A DNA stretch of 54,666 nucleotides from an uncultured Shimia sp. (GCF_913054185.1 NZ_CAJXIV010000015.1:1-54666), one strand, 5' to 3'; positions 1 to 9,355 are shown, counted from the stretch's first letter. The notes: a model not told the origin generated them from the letters alone. Translations and numbers: made by a program.

Positions 1-2
1 AC

Positions 3-668
3 CGCTCCCGCGACACGCTTTTAGAAAACACCCGCCAGTTTGCGCGCGGGCTGCCGGCGAATAACGCGTTGCTCTGGGGCGCGCGTGGTATGGGCAAATC
101 GTCGATTGTGAAAGCGGTGCACGCTCAGGTTCTCACCGAGAGGCTTCCCCTCAAAATTGTAGAGCTACAACGCGAAGACCTGCCATCCGTGGCCCGCCTG
201 TTGAACCTGCTGCGCGCCTCTGATGAGCGCTTCTTGCTGTTCTGTGACGATCTTAGCTTCAGCCATGATGATCAACATTACAAATCACTCAAAGCGGTGC
301 TGGATGGCGGCATCGAAGGGCGGCCTGAAAATGTGGTGTTCTACGCCACTTCAAACCGCCGCCACTTGATGCCCCGTGATATGATCGAAAATGAGCGCAG
401 CTCCGCGATCAATCCCTCTGAGGCTGTGGAAGAGAAGGTCTCTCTGTCAGATCGCTTTGGCCTCTGGCTCGGCTTCCATCCATGCTCACAGGACGAGTAC
501 CTGGCGATGATCGACGGCTATTGTACAGCACATGGCGTGACGATTGACGCAGACCGCCTACGCGCCGAGGCCATCGAATGGCAAGCCACACGCGGCGCGC
601 GCTCAGGCCGCGTTGCATGGCAGTTCTTTGTTGATTTGGCCGGTCGCGAAGGCGTCGCGTTGACATAA
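3..668 (+). CDS. DUF815-family P-loop ATPase, 5' end outside window
   Basis: The reading frame is open from the first bases, so the N-terminus lies upstream of the window. The visible part has a Walker A motif (GARGMGKSS) preceded by a stretch ending PANNALLW, typical of DUF815 ATPases, and a Walker B-like FLLFCDDLSF about 50 residues later, followed by an SNRRHLMP segment in the sensor 1 region. The C-terminus (GRVAWQFFVDLAG) also fits the family. The cellular role of DUF815 proteins is not established; they are AAA-like ATPases common in alphaproteobacteria. The gene converges on nlpD with only 19 bases between the stops. A TTG at 69 could be taken as a start but would cut off conserved N-terminal sequence. 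Confidence 0.85.
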   Translation, partial: RSRDTLLENTRQFARGLPANNALLWGARGMGKSSIVKAVHAQVLTERLPLKIVELQREDLPSVARLLNLLRASDERFLLFCDDLSFSHDDQHYKSLKAVLDGGIEGRPENVVFYATSNRRHLMPRDMIENERSSAINPSEAVEEKVSLSDRFGLWLGFHPCSQDEYLAMIDGYCTAHGVTIDADRLRAEAIEWQATRGARSGRVAWQFFVDLAGREGVALT

Positions 669-687
669 CGCAGACGCCTCGGGTGCG

Positions 688-1893
688 TTACTTCAAGTAG
701 GGCGCCGGGTCGACGCTGTCAAAACCCTCACGTACCTCAAAATGCACAAAGCTGTTTTCCGCAGGCAGCACGGCCATGCTCTGTCCGCGCTTCACGCTTG
801 CACCCTTTTTCACCTTCACACCGTCCACATTGTAATAGACCGTCATCAGGTTGTTGGGGTGACGTACCACAAGAATAGTCACGTCATCAGCATCTTTGGT
901 GATCGCAGCCACCGTGCCGCTTGCCGCCGCCGTAACGGGTGTGCCAGCCGCTGCAGCAATATCAATGCCATTGTTTTTGCCCTTGGAGTAGGGGCGGATT
1001 ACCTTGCCGGACACCGGGTAGCTCATGGCTGCCTTGCTGGCGCTTTGCTGCTCGTTCAGGTTTGGGCTTTCCGGTTTGGCAACCGGTGTGGCCGCTGCGA
1101 CAGTGTTGTCTTCCGGCAGCGGCTTTGACGCGCTTGGAGGGGTCGGCGTGGGAGAGCCTTCACCAGGTTTCGTGGTGGTTGTGGCTGCTGTCGCCGCAGC
1201 CGCCTTGCGTTCTGCTTCAGCTTGCGGGTCTACGGGCGGGATCAACAGGATTTGGTTCTCACGAATGGTGAAGTCGCTGCCCAATCCGTTCCATTCCGCC
1301 AACGATCGCACAGACACGTTGTAAAGACGCGCAATGGTAAAGGCAGTCTCCCCACGTTTCACCTTGTGCCGCACAGGCTCCACACCTGTCTGCACTTGGG
1401 AGGCGGTTGATGCCGCAGGCTGCAACGTCTCTGTTTCAACACCAGTATCGGCGTTGTTGATCGCGCCGCCGGCCAGAGAGGCGATGTCCACCCCACCTGG
1501 CGCAGTCACAACACCTGTGCCGCCGGTTGCTGCAGAAGGCTCGGCTACGCGACGGGGCAGGGTGATCACTTCGCCTTCCCGCAATTGTACATGCTGCGCG
1601 ATACCGTTGGTTTTGCTCAGCTCTTCGGCCGGAATTCCGACCCGCTGAGAGATGTCTCCCAATGTGTCGCCGCGTTTGGCCACCGCCACTTGGTAACTTG
1701 GATAAGAGATCACACCGCGATCATCCGGTTCCGGGCGTTGTGCCGTTGCGGTTTGGGCCGCCGTGGTTGTGTCCAACCCGCCGCCAAGATCGCCGCGCAA
1801 GTCGTAATCCAGAGTGTCCAAACATCCGCTCATCATGGTGAGCGCAAAACCTGCGCCAATCCATCGGGTGTTCTTAGACGAGAATACTGCCAT
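688..1893 (-). CDS. nlpD: NlpD/EnvC-type lipoprotein: two LysM domains and degenerate M23 (LytM) domain
   Basis: Predicted outer-membrane lipoprotein that binds peptidoglycan and probably activates a cell-separation amidase. From the ATG at 1893 (GAGG nine bases upstream) the 401-residue protein has a signal peptide with lipobox MSGC (Cys24), LysM domains at about 68-113 and 174-220, a Pro/Thr/Ala-rich linker, and a LytM domain at 290-401. The metallopeptidase site is broken: the His of HxxxD is Asn307, the YxH histidine is Asn355, and the first His of HxH is Phe382; Asp311 and His384 remain. This matches E. coli NlpD/EnvC, which are non-catalytic amidase activators. Position downstream of surE and pcm reproduces the surE-pcm-nlpD order. 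A longer start at 1941 would disrupt the signal peptide. Confidence 0.88.
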   Translation of the reverse strand: MAVFSSKNTRWIGAGFALTMMSGCLDTLDYDLRGDLGGGLDTTTAAQTATAQRPEPDDRGVISYPSYQVAVAKRGDTLGDISQRVGIPAEELSKTNGIAQHVQLREGEVITLPRRVAEPSAATGGTGVVTAPGGVDIASLAGGAINNADTGVETETLQPAASTASQVQTGVEPVRHKVKRGETAFTIARLYNVSVRSLAEWNGLGSDFTIRENQILLIPPVDPQAEAERKAAAATAATTTTKPGEGSPTPTPPSASKPLPEDNTVAAATPVAKPESPNLNEQQSASKAAMSYPVSGKVIRPYSKGKNNGIDIAAAAGTPVTAAASGTVAAITKDADDVTILVVRHPNNLMTVYYNVDGVKVKKGASVKRGQSMAVLPAENSFVHFEVREGFDSVDPAPYLK

Positions 1894-2018
1894 CTCGATG
1901 TCCTCACATGCGGCGCCCTGCGTGCGGGGGTCTAGTGCCAAGCCGCTTTGTTGTTCGCTACGTTATGTTCCCAAATGGGCAAGCCGTCCCCAATTGCCAA
2001 GGGGAAAGCGCTTTAAAA

Positions 2019-2675
2019 TCAATCATTCTCGCGTGCGACGCCCTCAAGCAAAGGCACAAAACGCACGGAGCGCAATTCGTCATAGTCCAGCCCGTTTTCG
2101 GTTTTGCGCACCCGAATGAGGCTCTGTACCGCATCTGACTGCCCCACGGGCACCACCATGATACCGCCGATCTTCAATTGCGCCAAGAGGGGGCCTGGTG
2201 GGTCTTCGGCGGCGGCTGTGACAATGATCTTATCAAATGGCGCCTGATCAGGTAACCCAAAGCTGCCATCGGAGATCAGCGACGTGATGTTCACGATCCC
2301 CAATTGGTCAAACACGCCGCGCGCTTCCTGCACCAAACGCTTGTGCCGGTCAACTGTGTAGACCCGCCGTGCCAGGTGGCTCAGGATCGCAGCTTGATAG
2401 CCGGATCCGGTGCCCACCTCGAGCACCTTGTCGCGCGGTGTCACTTCCAACGCCTGCGTCATCAACCCCACAACGGAAGGCTGAGAAATTGTCTGACCAC
2501 AGGCAATTGGCAGGGGGGTGTCTTCATAAGCCCGCTCTGCAAACAGGCCCCGCACAAACAGTCCGCGGTCAACTTCTTCCATTGCCGTCAGCACAGCCTG
2601 ATCGGTCACCCCGCGCGAGCGCAAGGCAAACAGAAACTGCATTTTGCGTTGCGCCAGCGCGTCAGGGTCGTTCAT
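2019..2675 (-). CDS. pcm: Protein-L-isoaspartate O-methyltransferase
   Basis: Methylates the alpha-carboxyl of isoaspartyl residues from SAM to start repair of aged proteins in the cytoplasm. The 218-residue protein has the usual family length. It shows the substrate-site block [14 protein letters not shown] near residue 53 and the SAM motif [14 protein letters not shown] near residue 80. Its ATG overlaps the surE stop in an ATGA, so the two are translationally coupled. The nlpD-like gene follows about 125 bases downstream. Confidence 0.95.
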   Translation of the reverse strand: MNDPDALAQRKMQFLFALRSRGVTDQAVLTAMEEVDRGLFVRGLFAERAYEDTPLPIACGQTISQPSVVGLMTQALEVTPRDKVLEVGTGSGYQAAILSHLARRVYTVDRHKRLVQEARGVFDQLGIVNITSLISDGSFGLPDQAPFDKIIVTAAAEDPPGPLLAQLKIGGIMVVPVGQSDAVQSLIRVRKTENGLDYDELRSVRFVPLLEGVAREND

Positions 2676-3454
2676 TCAATGCCTTTCAACGCGGCCAGCG
2701 TATCATGTGCGGTAAGGTCTGCGCGCATTGGTGTGACCGAAGTAAAGCCGTTCAAATTTGCGGCCGCGTCGGTGCCTTCGCCAGTCACTACGGTCTGATC
2801 CCCACCTTTGGCCCACAAGAAACGACGGCCAGACGGAGCGTTGTGTGGCTCCACCGAAAAACGCGTTCCGGCGCGCAGGCCTTGGGCTACAACCCGCACC
2901 CCCTGTACATCCGCGGCCGGCACAGGCGGGAAATTTATGTTGTAAAACAGACCATACGGGTGATCATTGCTTGGGTTGGCATCCAATATTTTGCGCACTA
3001 CGTCTGCGCCATAAACGCCCGCGGCCTCAAACGGATCATCCGCGTGGAAGTTCTTAGGGCCCAAAAACTGGGAGAGCGCAAACGACGGAATGCCCTGCAA
3101 GGCACCTTCAATCGCCGCCCCCAAGGTGCCGGAATACAGCGCATTTTCGGCAGAATTGTTGCCGCGGTTCACACCGGACAAAATGATCTCCGGCGGCGCG
3201 TCTTTCATCACGTCATGTATCCCAGCCAATACACAATCCGCAGGGCTGCCCTCAGCTGCAAAACGGCGCTCGCCCATCTGAGCAATCATGGTTGGGTGGG
3301 TGTAGCTGATGCAATGGCCAACGCCGGATTGCTCAAACGCAGGTGCCACACACCAAACCTCGCCATCTGGTCCAGCCAGCTCCGCAGCAATCTGCTCCAG
3401 AACCGATAGTCCTGGCGCGTTGATACCGTCGTCGTTGGTGATGAGAATACGCAT
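2672..3454 (-). CDS. surE: 5'/3'-nucleotidase SurE
   Basis: Metal-dependent nucleoside monophosphate phosphatase of the SurE family, linked to stationary-phase survival in E. coli. The start at 3454 gives [10 protein letters not shown], placing the conserved metal ligands Asp8 and Asp9 at the usual positions. The motifs QSGVGH (Ser43) and SGVNRGNN are also present, and 260 residues fits the family. An in-frame upstream extension to 3535 has no family character. The stop overlaps the pcm start by four bases (ATGA), and this is the first gene of the surE-pcm unit. Confidence 0.95.
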   Translation of the reverse strand: MRILITNDDGINAPGLSVLEQIAAELAGPDGEVWCVAPAFEQSGVGHCISYTHPTMIAQMGERRFAAEGSPADCVLAGIHDVMKDAPPEIILSGVNRGNNSAENALYSGTLGAAIEGALQGIPSFALSQFLGPKNFHADDPFEAAGVYGADVVRKILDANPSNDHPYGLFYNINFPPVPAADVQGVRVVAQGLRAGTRFSVEPHNAPSGRRFLWAKGGDQTVVTGEGTDAAANLNGFTSVTPMRADLTAHDTLAALKGIE

Positions 3455-3564
3455 AAGCCTGCCCCAATATTTGCTGACGTCATGTCTAGTGGAGCCGTGC
3501 AAAGGGGGCAAGCCACGTGGTGTCACTGGCGCCAACCGTTGCGGTGTTGCCAGCTTATGGGGCG

Positions 3565-4239
3565 TTACAGGCCAATCTCTGCCATCAACCGTGCCGCTTC
3601 TTCGCGCGGATGCACAAGGCTGTCTTTGTCCTCGCCAGGGAAGAAACGCGCGCGTGTGCCAGTGGGCATGCCGCGCGGGCTAAGGACCGACACGGTGGGG
3701 CCGATGTTAGTGGTCTCCGCCTGCCAGCTTTTGGCCAGTGCGATCTGCGCGGCCTTGGTGGCGCCGTATGAGCCAAAGAACTTCTCACCGGCGTGGTTGT
3801 CCTCAAAGAACACGGCATGGCCGGTATTGCCCAATAGCGGGCTCATAAATGGGATCAGCCGCCCCACCGCGTCCACATTGATCGACAAGGATTTTTGCCA
3901 GTCTTTGGCGTCGATGTGATCGGTTGGGGTCAATGGTGCGCCATGGGCAGCAGTGTGGATCCATAAATCCACCTTGCCCCAGCGGTCATGGATCGACCGG
4001 CAGAGCTGCGCCATCGCGTCCGCATTAGTGATGTCCATTGGCGCCAGCGTTGCTTTGCCACCTTTGGCCTGTATGCGATCGTCCAGCTCTTCAAGGGCAC
4101 CTGTGGTGCGCGCCACAGCCACAACGTGGTAGGCGGGCACAAGCGCCTCTGCAAAGGCAGCGCCAAGGCCGCGGGATGCGCCGGTGATCAGCGCGATTTT
4201 CTCGCCGGAGGCGTCGGGGGTGTTGGACGTATCACTCAT
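3565..4239 (-). CDS. Short-chain dehydrogenase/reductase-family protein lacking the catalytic serine
   Basis: Rossmann-fold protein with the NAD(P)-binding motif TGASRGLG near residue 20 and an active-site YGATK. In classical SDRs a Ser lies about 13 residues before the catalytic Tyr; here that stretch reads [17 protein letters not shown], with acidic residues instead. The protein may therefore catalyse a different reaction or have a regulatory role. The structural motif usually written NNAG is also altered (IHTAAHGAP). Substrate unknown. It stands alone on the minus strand, 110 bases from surE. Start chosen at the Met before [11 protein letters not shown]; a TTG seven codons upstream is possible. 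Confidence 0.85.
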   Translation of the reverse strand: MSDTSNTPDASGEKIALITGASRGLGAAFAEALVPAYHVVAVARTTGALEELDDRIQAKGGKATLAPMDITNADAMAQLCRSIHDRWGKVDLWIHTAAHGAPLTPTDHIDAKDWQKSLSINVDAVGRLIPFMSPLLGNTGHAVFFEDNHAGEKFFGSYGATKAAQIALAKSWQAETTNIGPTVSVLSPRGMPTGTRARFFPGEDKDSLVHPREEAARLMAEIGL

Positions 4240-4354
4240 AGGCCGATGAAATGCGTCCAAAGTGGCATAAGGTCAAGAGGCAAGCGCGTCGCAGGCAATG
4301 GTCGAAAGGCAGCAGACCAGCCACTCTTGTTTCATAGAGGGTAAGTGAAGTGCG

Positions 4355-4612
4355 TTAGTTGGGCATCGACAAACGGGTGGTGCCATGGCCCGCATTGAGC
4401 ACAACGCTGTCTTCGCCAATAGCGACAACTTTGCCAGACGGCGTGCGGTCGCCCAGTTCAACGCGCAGGGTTTTGCCCCCAGCGGTCATCAAGAGGGCGC
4501 GTGGGTTTTTCTGGCTGCCCATCACGCCGATCAACGTGAGACGGGAACGGTTTTTCAGCACACCGGTTTGCGTGGCCTGCGCGGCCACGTGGGAAGGAGT
4601 CTTGGAGGACAT
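4355..4612 (-). CDS. Small conserved protein, GspC/PilP-like beta fold
   Basis: An 85-residue protein whose second half (LTLIGVMGSQKNPRALLM, then VELGDRTPSGKVVAIGEDSV) resembles the homology region of GspC and PilP proteins in type II secretion and type IV pili: a small beta domain beginning with an xLIGV-type strand and a GD-x-G-KV-x-I turn. There is no signal peptide or membrane segment, and no secretion genes are adjacent, so the similarity is only a fold-level suggestion. An AGGCAG ribosome-site-like stretch precedes the ATG. The gene could be a free-standing remnant or a distinct small family. Confidence 0.6.
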   Translation of the reverse strand: MSSKTPSHVAAQATQTGVLKNRSRLTLIGVMGSQKNPRALLMTAGGKTLRVELGDRTPSGKVVAIGEDSVVLNAGHGTTRLSMPN

Positions 4613-4751
4613 GATACTGCCTGTGTTTGTGAGCGGTGACGGCTATATAGTTGGAGGGTTGGCAGCCGCCAGACAGGCATAGAACAATTATAGTTAAGGA
4701 CCGCTAAACAGGCGGCGTATTGCCTAAGAAAATAGGCGGATGTGGCAAGTT

Positions 4752-5318
4752 TCAGCCCATCAAGTGCGCGCGCACTTCAGTGCCGGTGGCCGCATAGATA
4801 TCCAGTAGTTGATCAAACGAAATACCTTCTGCCTGCACTTGTGCCAGTGGGCCATCAGTGACGACAAAACGGGGGCGTTGCCCGTCCTCCCCCTGCCATA
4901 TTTCACAGCCAATAAGGTCCTCACTCGCAAACAACGGCAGGTCATTCATCAGCCATGCTGGGCTAGAGGTGAACTCCGAAGTTTCACCTGTCGCAAAGTC
5001 GATATAGCGGTAGAACGTGTCCGGCGTCGCGCTGGCCCAGACCGCCATCGCAAGCACCTCGTCGCTGCCCTTGATCGGCAGTGACAGGAGGCCGCAAATG
5101 AAACGATGATCCTGATAGCGGCATAGGTCTCTAGAGAGCTTGTCCTCCCCCACTTGAAGCTCAGGCTGCCCGAGATCTCGCGGGCTGCCATGCGGCCAGC
5201 TATCCGGATGGTCAAAGCCGATGTCAAACACACCGGAAAAGGTCTGCCCACAACAGGGGCAGGCCCAGTTTTCATCGTTGAACCGCTGCCAACGGCTATC
5301 AAGCGCCAGCAGGTTCAT
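4752..5318 (-). CDS. DUF2199-domain protein
   Basis: A 188-residue protein with an N-terminal CPCCGQTF zinc-ribbon-like motif near residue 20, followed by DIGFDHPDSWPHG and a C-terminal HLMG. This layout is that of DUF2199, a family of unknown function. The start at 5318 has AGGGG just upstream and lies four bases after the purF stop, so it is very likely co-translated with purF. Metal binding by the cysteine pair is inferred. A link with purine synthesis is suggested only by position. Confidence 0.8.
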   Translation of the reverse strand: MNLLALDSRWQRFNDENWACPCCGQTFSGVFDIGFDHPDSWPHGSPRDLGQPELQVGEDKLSRDLCRYQDHRFICGLLSLPIKGSDEVLAMAVWASATPDTFYRYIDFATGETSEFTSSPAWLMNDLPLFASEDLIGCEIWQGEDGQRPRFVVTDGPLAQVQAEGISFDQLLDIYAATGTEVRAHLMG

Positions 5319-5322
5319 GCAT

Positions 5323-6852
5323 TTACCCCTGAGATGACGCCACGGAGGCACTGTTCCAGCTTGCGCCAGGTGTTGGGGCCTCTTCGATTTTCTTGCTCAC
5401 TCGGCTGCTGCTTTCCAGCGCTGCAAGATATTCCGGAGTCACACCACCGGTGATGTACTTGCCGTCAAAACAAGAGCAATCAAATTGCTCGATCGCCGGG
5501 TTGCCTTCTTTTGCCGCCCAGATCAGATCTTCGAGGTCCTGATAAAACAGCGCATCCGCGCCCAGCTCGTCACGGATTTCATCCGTGGTTTTGCCGTTTG
5601 CTATGAGCTCATGTTTGGTTGGCATGTCGATGCCATAGACATTTGGATTGGCCACAGGTGGCGACGCAGAGGCGATATAGACTTTCTTCGCGCCCGCTTC
5701 GCGGCACATCTGCACAATCTTTTTGATGGTGTTGCCGCGCACGATGCTGTCGTCAATCAACAGGATGTTGCGGCCTTCCATCTCACGCGGGATGGCGTTC
5801 AGTTTGCGGCGCACGGATTTCTGCCGTTCTTCCTGGCCCGGCATGATAAACGTCCGGCCGACATATCGGTTTTTTACCAGCGCTTCGCGATACCGTATGC
5901 CCGTGATATTGGCCACCTCAAGCGCCACTGGGCGGGCACTGTCTGGCACCGGAATAATGGCATCGATGTCCAACCCACTTGCGGAGATTTGTTTCGCCAG
6001 CGTTTTACCCATGCGGATCTGCGCCTGATAGACAGACACGCCGTCCAGCACACTGTCAGGCCGGGCCAGATAGACATACTCAAATATACAGGGCGTCAGC
6101 TTGCCTTCGACCGCTTGGAACTCATGCAGGTTGCCCTCCAGATCCACCAGCATGGCCTCACCAGGCTTCAAATCACGCATTTTGTCAAAGCCGTTGATGC
6201 CAAACGCCACATCCTCAGAAGCGAAGGCATAGTCGTCACCTTCGCCTTCAGCATCGCGCCGCGCCACTGACAACGGGCGAATGCCATGAGGGTCGCGGAA
6301 CGCCAACATGCCCACACCGGCGATCAGGCACACCACGGAATAGGCGCCTTGCACCCGCTCCATGGTCATCTTCACACCGGCAAAGATATTGCGGATCGCA
6401 TCAGCGCTGCCGTTCACTTTGATGGCATCAGCCACTTTGTCGGCCAACACGTTCAGCAGAATTTCACTGTCACTGGTGGTGCGCAGGTGGCGGCTGTATT
6501 TCCCGGTCACCTTTTCGCGCTGTGCTTCGGTGTTGGTGATATTGCCATTGTGCACCAGATAGATGCCATAAGGCGCGTTTACAAAAAACGGCTGTGCTTC
6601 CGACGCTGACAGGCTGCCCGCAGTTGGGTAGCGTACGTGCCCCATTCCGACCCGCCCGGTCAGCGTATCCGCATCAGAGGGTTGGAACACGTCTTTGACC
6701 AACCCATTGGCCTTGCGCTCGCGAAAGTAGCCCCCAGTGTAGGTCACCACGCCGGAGGCATCTTGCCCACGGTGCTGTAACATCAAGAGACCATCGTAGA
6801 TCTCTCCAAAGACGTCATGGTTTCGGTTGGCGATCCCCAAAATTCCGCACAC
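5323..6852 (-). CDS. purF: Amidophosphoribosyltransferase
   Basis: Catalyses the first committed step of purine synthesis, PRPP plus glutamine to 5-phosphoribosylamine. The start is fixed by MCGILG: Cys2 becomes the N-terminal nucleophile of the class II glutaminase domain (about 1-235, with HNGNITN at 101-107). The phosphoribosyltransferase domain carries the PRPP loop ILLIDDSIVRGNT at 363-375. The segment NPNVYGIDMP, with Asn where iron-sulfur forms have Cys, puts it with E. coli-type enzymes lacking a cluster. A short tail after residue 480 is extra. The DUF2199 gene begins four bases after the stop. About 250 bases without a gene lie upstream and should hold its promoter. Confidence 0.97.
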   Translation of the reverse strand: MCGILGIANRNHDVFGEIYDGLLMLQHRGQDASGVVTYTGGYFRERKANGLVKDVFQPSDADTLTGRVGMGHVRYPTAGSLSASEAQPFFVNAPYGIYLVHNGNITNTEAQREKVTGKYSRHLRTTSDSEILLNVLADKVADAIKVNGSADAIRNIFAGVKMTMERVQGAYSVVCLIAGVGMLAFRDPHGIRPLSVARRDAEGEGDDYAFASEDVAFGINGFDKMRDLKPGEAMLVDLEGNLHEFQAVEGKLTPCIFEYVYLARPDSVLDGVSVYQAQIRMGKTLAKQISASGLDIDAIIPVPDSARPVALEVANITGIRYREALVKNRYVGRTFIMPGQEERQKSVRRKLNAIPREMEGRNILLIDDSIVRGNTIKKIVQMCREAGAKKVYIASASPPVANPNVYGIDMPTKHELIANGKTTDEIRDELGADALFYQDLEDLIWAAKEGNPAIEQFDCSCFDGKYITGGVTPEYLAALESSSRVSKKIEEAPTPGASWNSASVASSQG

Positions 6853-7104
6853 AGGCAGGGCTCCCTTCGTCAGGTTAGGCTAGGTTGAGTGAGGCTGGGC
6901 AACGAGGTACCAAAGGTACAAGTCAGCATGGAAGGCATTGCGGGTGGACAAGGTTCTGCTATGCGCGGTTTGCGCCAGCTGAATGGGTGGAAATATCCAC
7001 TGTCCACAGGGAAGCTCCGAATCCTGTTCTCGTGCTAGGCTCCTCTTAAGGGCTTGTGGCGGGCATGTCACGAAGGGATCACAAAAGCCGTGACAATCTC
7101 GGGT

Positions 7105-7380
7105 TTAAGCCTTTTTCGCCAACCGGATCAGGATCAGCACGACTGCGGCGCCTAGCATCGATTGAAATATCGAGCTGAAAAATCCCCCGCCAAACGAGAA
7201 CCCCAGGAACGGTAGTACAAAATTGGCCAAAATGGCCCCGCCAATACCGAGGATCACATTGCCTATGAGGCCAAACCCTCCGCCGCGCACCATCTTGCCA
7301 GCCAGCCACCCGGCCAACCCGCCAATGATGACAGCGCTAAAAATGCCAGAAAACAGTTGGGCTTCGGTTGTGCCGTCCAT
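7105..7380 (-). CDS. GlsB/YeaQ/YmgE-family small membrane protein
   Basis: A 91-residue, very hydrophobic protein with about three membrane segments and the family signature GGLAGWLAGKMVRGGGFGLI near residue 20 followed by NVILGIGGAI. The family is annotated as transglycosylase-associated or stress-response membrane protein, although no enzymatic activity is established. It sits between the TAXI-type gene (22 bases downstream of that stop) and purF on the same strand, so it may be co-transcribed with the TAXI-type gene. Confidence 0.88.
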   Translation of the reverse strand: MDGTTEAQLFSGIFSAVIIGGLAGWLAGKMVRGGGFGLIGNVILGIGGAILANFVLPFLGFSFGGGFFSSIFQSMLGAAVVLILIRLAKKA

Positions 7381-7402
7381 GATCTTGATCCTTGTTGCCA
7401 GC

Positions 7403-8665
7403 TCAACTTAGCTGCATTTCCAAATGTTTGATGCGCTTCTGTACCAAGTCAATATGCATGCGCGCGTGATAAGCGGTCTGACGATAAGCCGGTGGCAGTT
7501 TGAGTTGGGAAATCCGGTGATCTACTTCGTCTAACTCCTCAGACATGCCCGCAAGTTCGGCCGCTTTAGTAAGGGGGCCTATTTGCGCCTCAATTTCTCG
7601 TATGCGCCCGTAGTGTTTCCATACCTGCCACCCTCGAAAATAGGCGTACATCATTGGCAGCACGCGCAGCAGGGGCAGCAACAAAAACAGGATCGGCAAA
7701 GTTAATAAAAACAACCGATTGACTTGCGCCGCCATCCAATACGGCAGCAGGCTGTGCCACGTGCTTGGCCCGTCTTCGATCAACTGCCGTGCCACGTTAT
7801 TTTCTGGGATGCCAATGCCGCGGGGTTCCGGAAACGTGTCTCGTGGGGTCAACACATCATGCCCGCGGTGCAACTCCTTGGCCGCCATGGTCAGCCGGTT
7901 CACCAGCGCCGGATGCAAATTGGGATCAATCACCAACTGCGCCTTTAGCGCCAAAAGCTGCCGGGCCTCGCTGGGTTGGACCGGGTTCAGCGACACGCCG
8001 CCTGTGGGCACTTCCACCAGATCGGCATAATCCAAATGTCGAGCGATTGCGTCTGTGTAGGACAGCCGCAAAATGTCGATGTCCTCATAGCCAAAAGCTT
8101 GCCGCAAATAAGGCGCTTCGATGCTGCTGACAAAGAAGGCCATATCGATGTCGCCAGCGCGCAACGCAAAAATCGCCTGTGAATAGCCAACATCAACCAG
8201 CGTGTTGGCAATTTTGTCCATGCCAACCGCGTCTTGAAAATCCGTAAAAGCCACTGCTGTTCCGGAGCCGCGTTTGCCCGCAGCAATGGTGAGCCCGCGC
8301 CACAACGCCGGGTTTGCGGGAATGTCATGCCCACTGGGCGCCAAGAAGATCATCGGCTCGTAAAATACGCCGCCGATCGATTCCGCAGTACCATCGGTCA
8401 CGCCAACCCCAGCCTGCAAAAACGCGGCATCCACCAAGTCTTTGGAGATCAGCTCCGCATTGTCCACCGATCCATTGGTGTGCACAATCTGCACGTCAAT
8501 GCCATCGCGCGCCAGGACCTCCTGATAGCGCTCCGCCATAAGCGCATATGCCCCACCCTGAGATCCAGCGGCCAATTTCAACCTGTTGGGTGGCAGCAAC
8601 ATATACATCACCAGCGACAAGCAAATCGCCAAACTCAAAGTGGTGATGAATATCCAAAGTCGCAT
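7403..8665 (-). CDS. TAXI-family (TRAP-associated) solute-binding-like protein with C-terminal membrane anchor
   Basis: From the ATG at 8665 the 420-residue protein has an N-terminal membrane segment (WIFITTLSLAICLSLVMYML), then a periplasmic TAXI-type domain opening with LKLAAGSQGGAYALMA, the usual ligand-cleft glycine motif. Unlike soluble TAXI receptors it has a second membrane segment near residues 315-345 (LFLLTLPILFLLLPLLRVL) and a charged, probably helical or coiled-coil cytoplasmic tail. No TRAP permease gene is in the window. It may sense a ligand or serve a distant permease; the ligand is unknown. An intrinsic terminator lies between it and cvpA, so it probably has its own promoter. 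Confidence 0.82.
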   Translation of the reverse strand: MRLWIFITTLSLAICLSLVMYMLLPPNRLKLAAGSQGGAYALMAERYQEVLARDGIDVQIVHTNGSVDNAELISKDLVDAAFLQAGVGVTDGTAESIGGVFYEPMIFLAPSGHDIPANPALWRGLTIAAGKRGSGTAVAFTDFQDAVGMDKIANTLVDVGYSQAIFALRAGDIDMAFFVSSIEAPYLRQAFGYEDIDILRLSYTDAIARHLDYADLVEVPTGGVSLNPVQPSEARQLLALKAQLVIDPNLHPALVNRLTMAAKELHRGHDVLTPRDTFPEPRGIGIPENNVARQLIEDGPSTWHSLLPYWMAAQVNRLFLLTLPILFLLLPLLRVLPMMYAYFRGWQVWKHYGRIREIEAQIGPLTKAAELAGMSEELDEVDHRISQLKLPPAYRQTAYHARMHIDLVQKRIKHLEMQLS

Positions 8666-8747
8666 GGTAAAGCTGCCAAAACATTCCGATTTTTGCGACG
8701 GTATCCCTCTGCTGCTTTGCAAACAAGAGCCCAGAATGCCGCGCAGC

Positions 8748-8777
8748 AAAAAGCCCGCAACCAAGTGGCGCGGGCTT
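8748..8777 (-). terminator. Intrinsic terminator after cvpA
   Basis: On the minus strand an 8-bp stem (AAGCCCGC / GCGGGCTT, 12-base loop) runs directly into a T-run. It lies about 25 bases past the cvpA stop and before the start of the TAXI-type gene, so it should separate the two transcripts. Confidence 0.85.
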
Positions 8778-8800
8778 ATGCATGTTCGGTGAGGGAACGC

Positions 8801-9355
8801 TTATTGTTCGCAGACGCCCACAAGTTCTTCGTATTGTGCGGTGATCCAACCCAAAGCTTGCTGCGGATCACGGTCATCAATCCGACGCGTGATGCGGCTG
8901 AACACAGCAGCAGAGCGGCTGTCATCCACCATCGCCACAGATTGGCTGGTGATCACGGTTTCATAAACAAAGAAGGCAATCGCCACCAATAGGATGCCGC
9001 GCAGCACCCCAAAAATAAAGCCAAGCCCTTGATCAATGCCGCCAAGCGCGGAGCGCTGTACAATGGAGGAAAACAGTGGTGTAAACAACGAAACGACAAT
9101 CAGTGCCAGTGCAAACACACCGGCGAATGCGGCGATGATCGACAGTTCACAGCTGTCCGACAAATACTGTCCCAAAACCGGGATTTCTTTGACCATCGGC
9201 TGTATCGTGCCTGCAAACATAAAGGCCAAGACCGCCGCGGCGATCCAACCGGCGATGGCCATACCCTCGCGCACAACACCTCGGCTGTATGCCAGAAGTG
9301 CTGAGATAACGATCACGCCCGCGACCACGGCATCAATAATAGTGAAGCCTTCCAT
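8801..9355 (-). CDS. cvpA: CvpA-family membrane protein
   Basis: A 184-residue inner-membrane protein with four predicted membrane segments. The start is typical of the family (FTIIDAVVAGVIVISALLAY, then SRGVVREG), and the LGGIDQGLGFIFGVLRG block near residue 105 is characteristic. CvpA was named for colicin V export in E. coli and is often linked to purF; here purF is downstream but separated by two genes and a terminator. It begins 39 bases after radA on the same strand. The molecular role is not settled. Confidence 0.92.
   Translation of the reverse strand: MEGFTIIDAVVAGVIVISALLAYSRGVVREGMAIAGWIAAAVLAFMFAGTIQPMVKEIPVLGQYLSDSCELSIIAAFAGVFALALIVVSLFTPLFSSIVQRSALGGIDQGLGFIFGVLRGILLVAIAFFVYETVITSQSVAMVDDSRSAAVFSRITRRIDDRDPQQALGWITAQYEELVGVCEQ

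Noticed and set aside
6980..7010. ATCCAC/TCCACA stretches upstream of purF as DnaA boxes
   Set aside because: Each has two or more mismatches to TTATCCACA, and there is no functional context.
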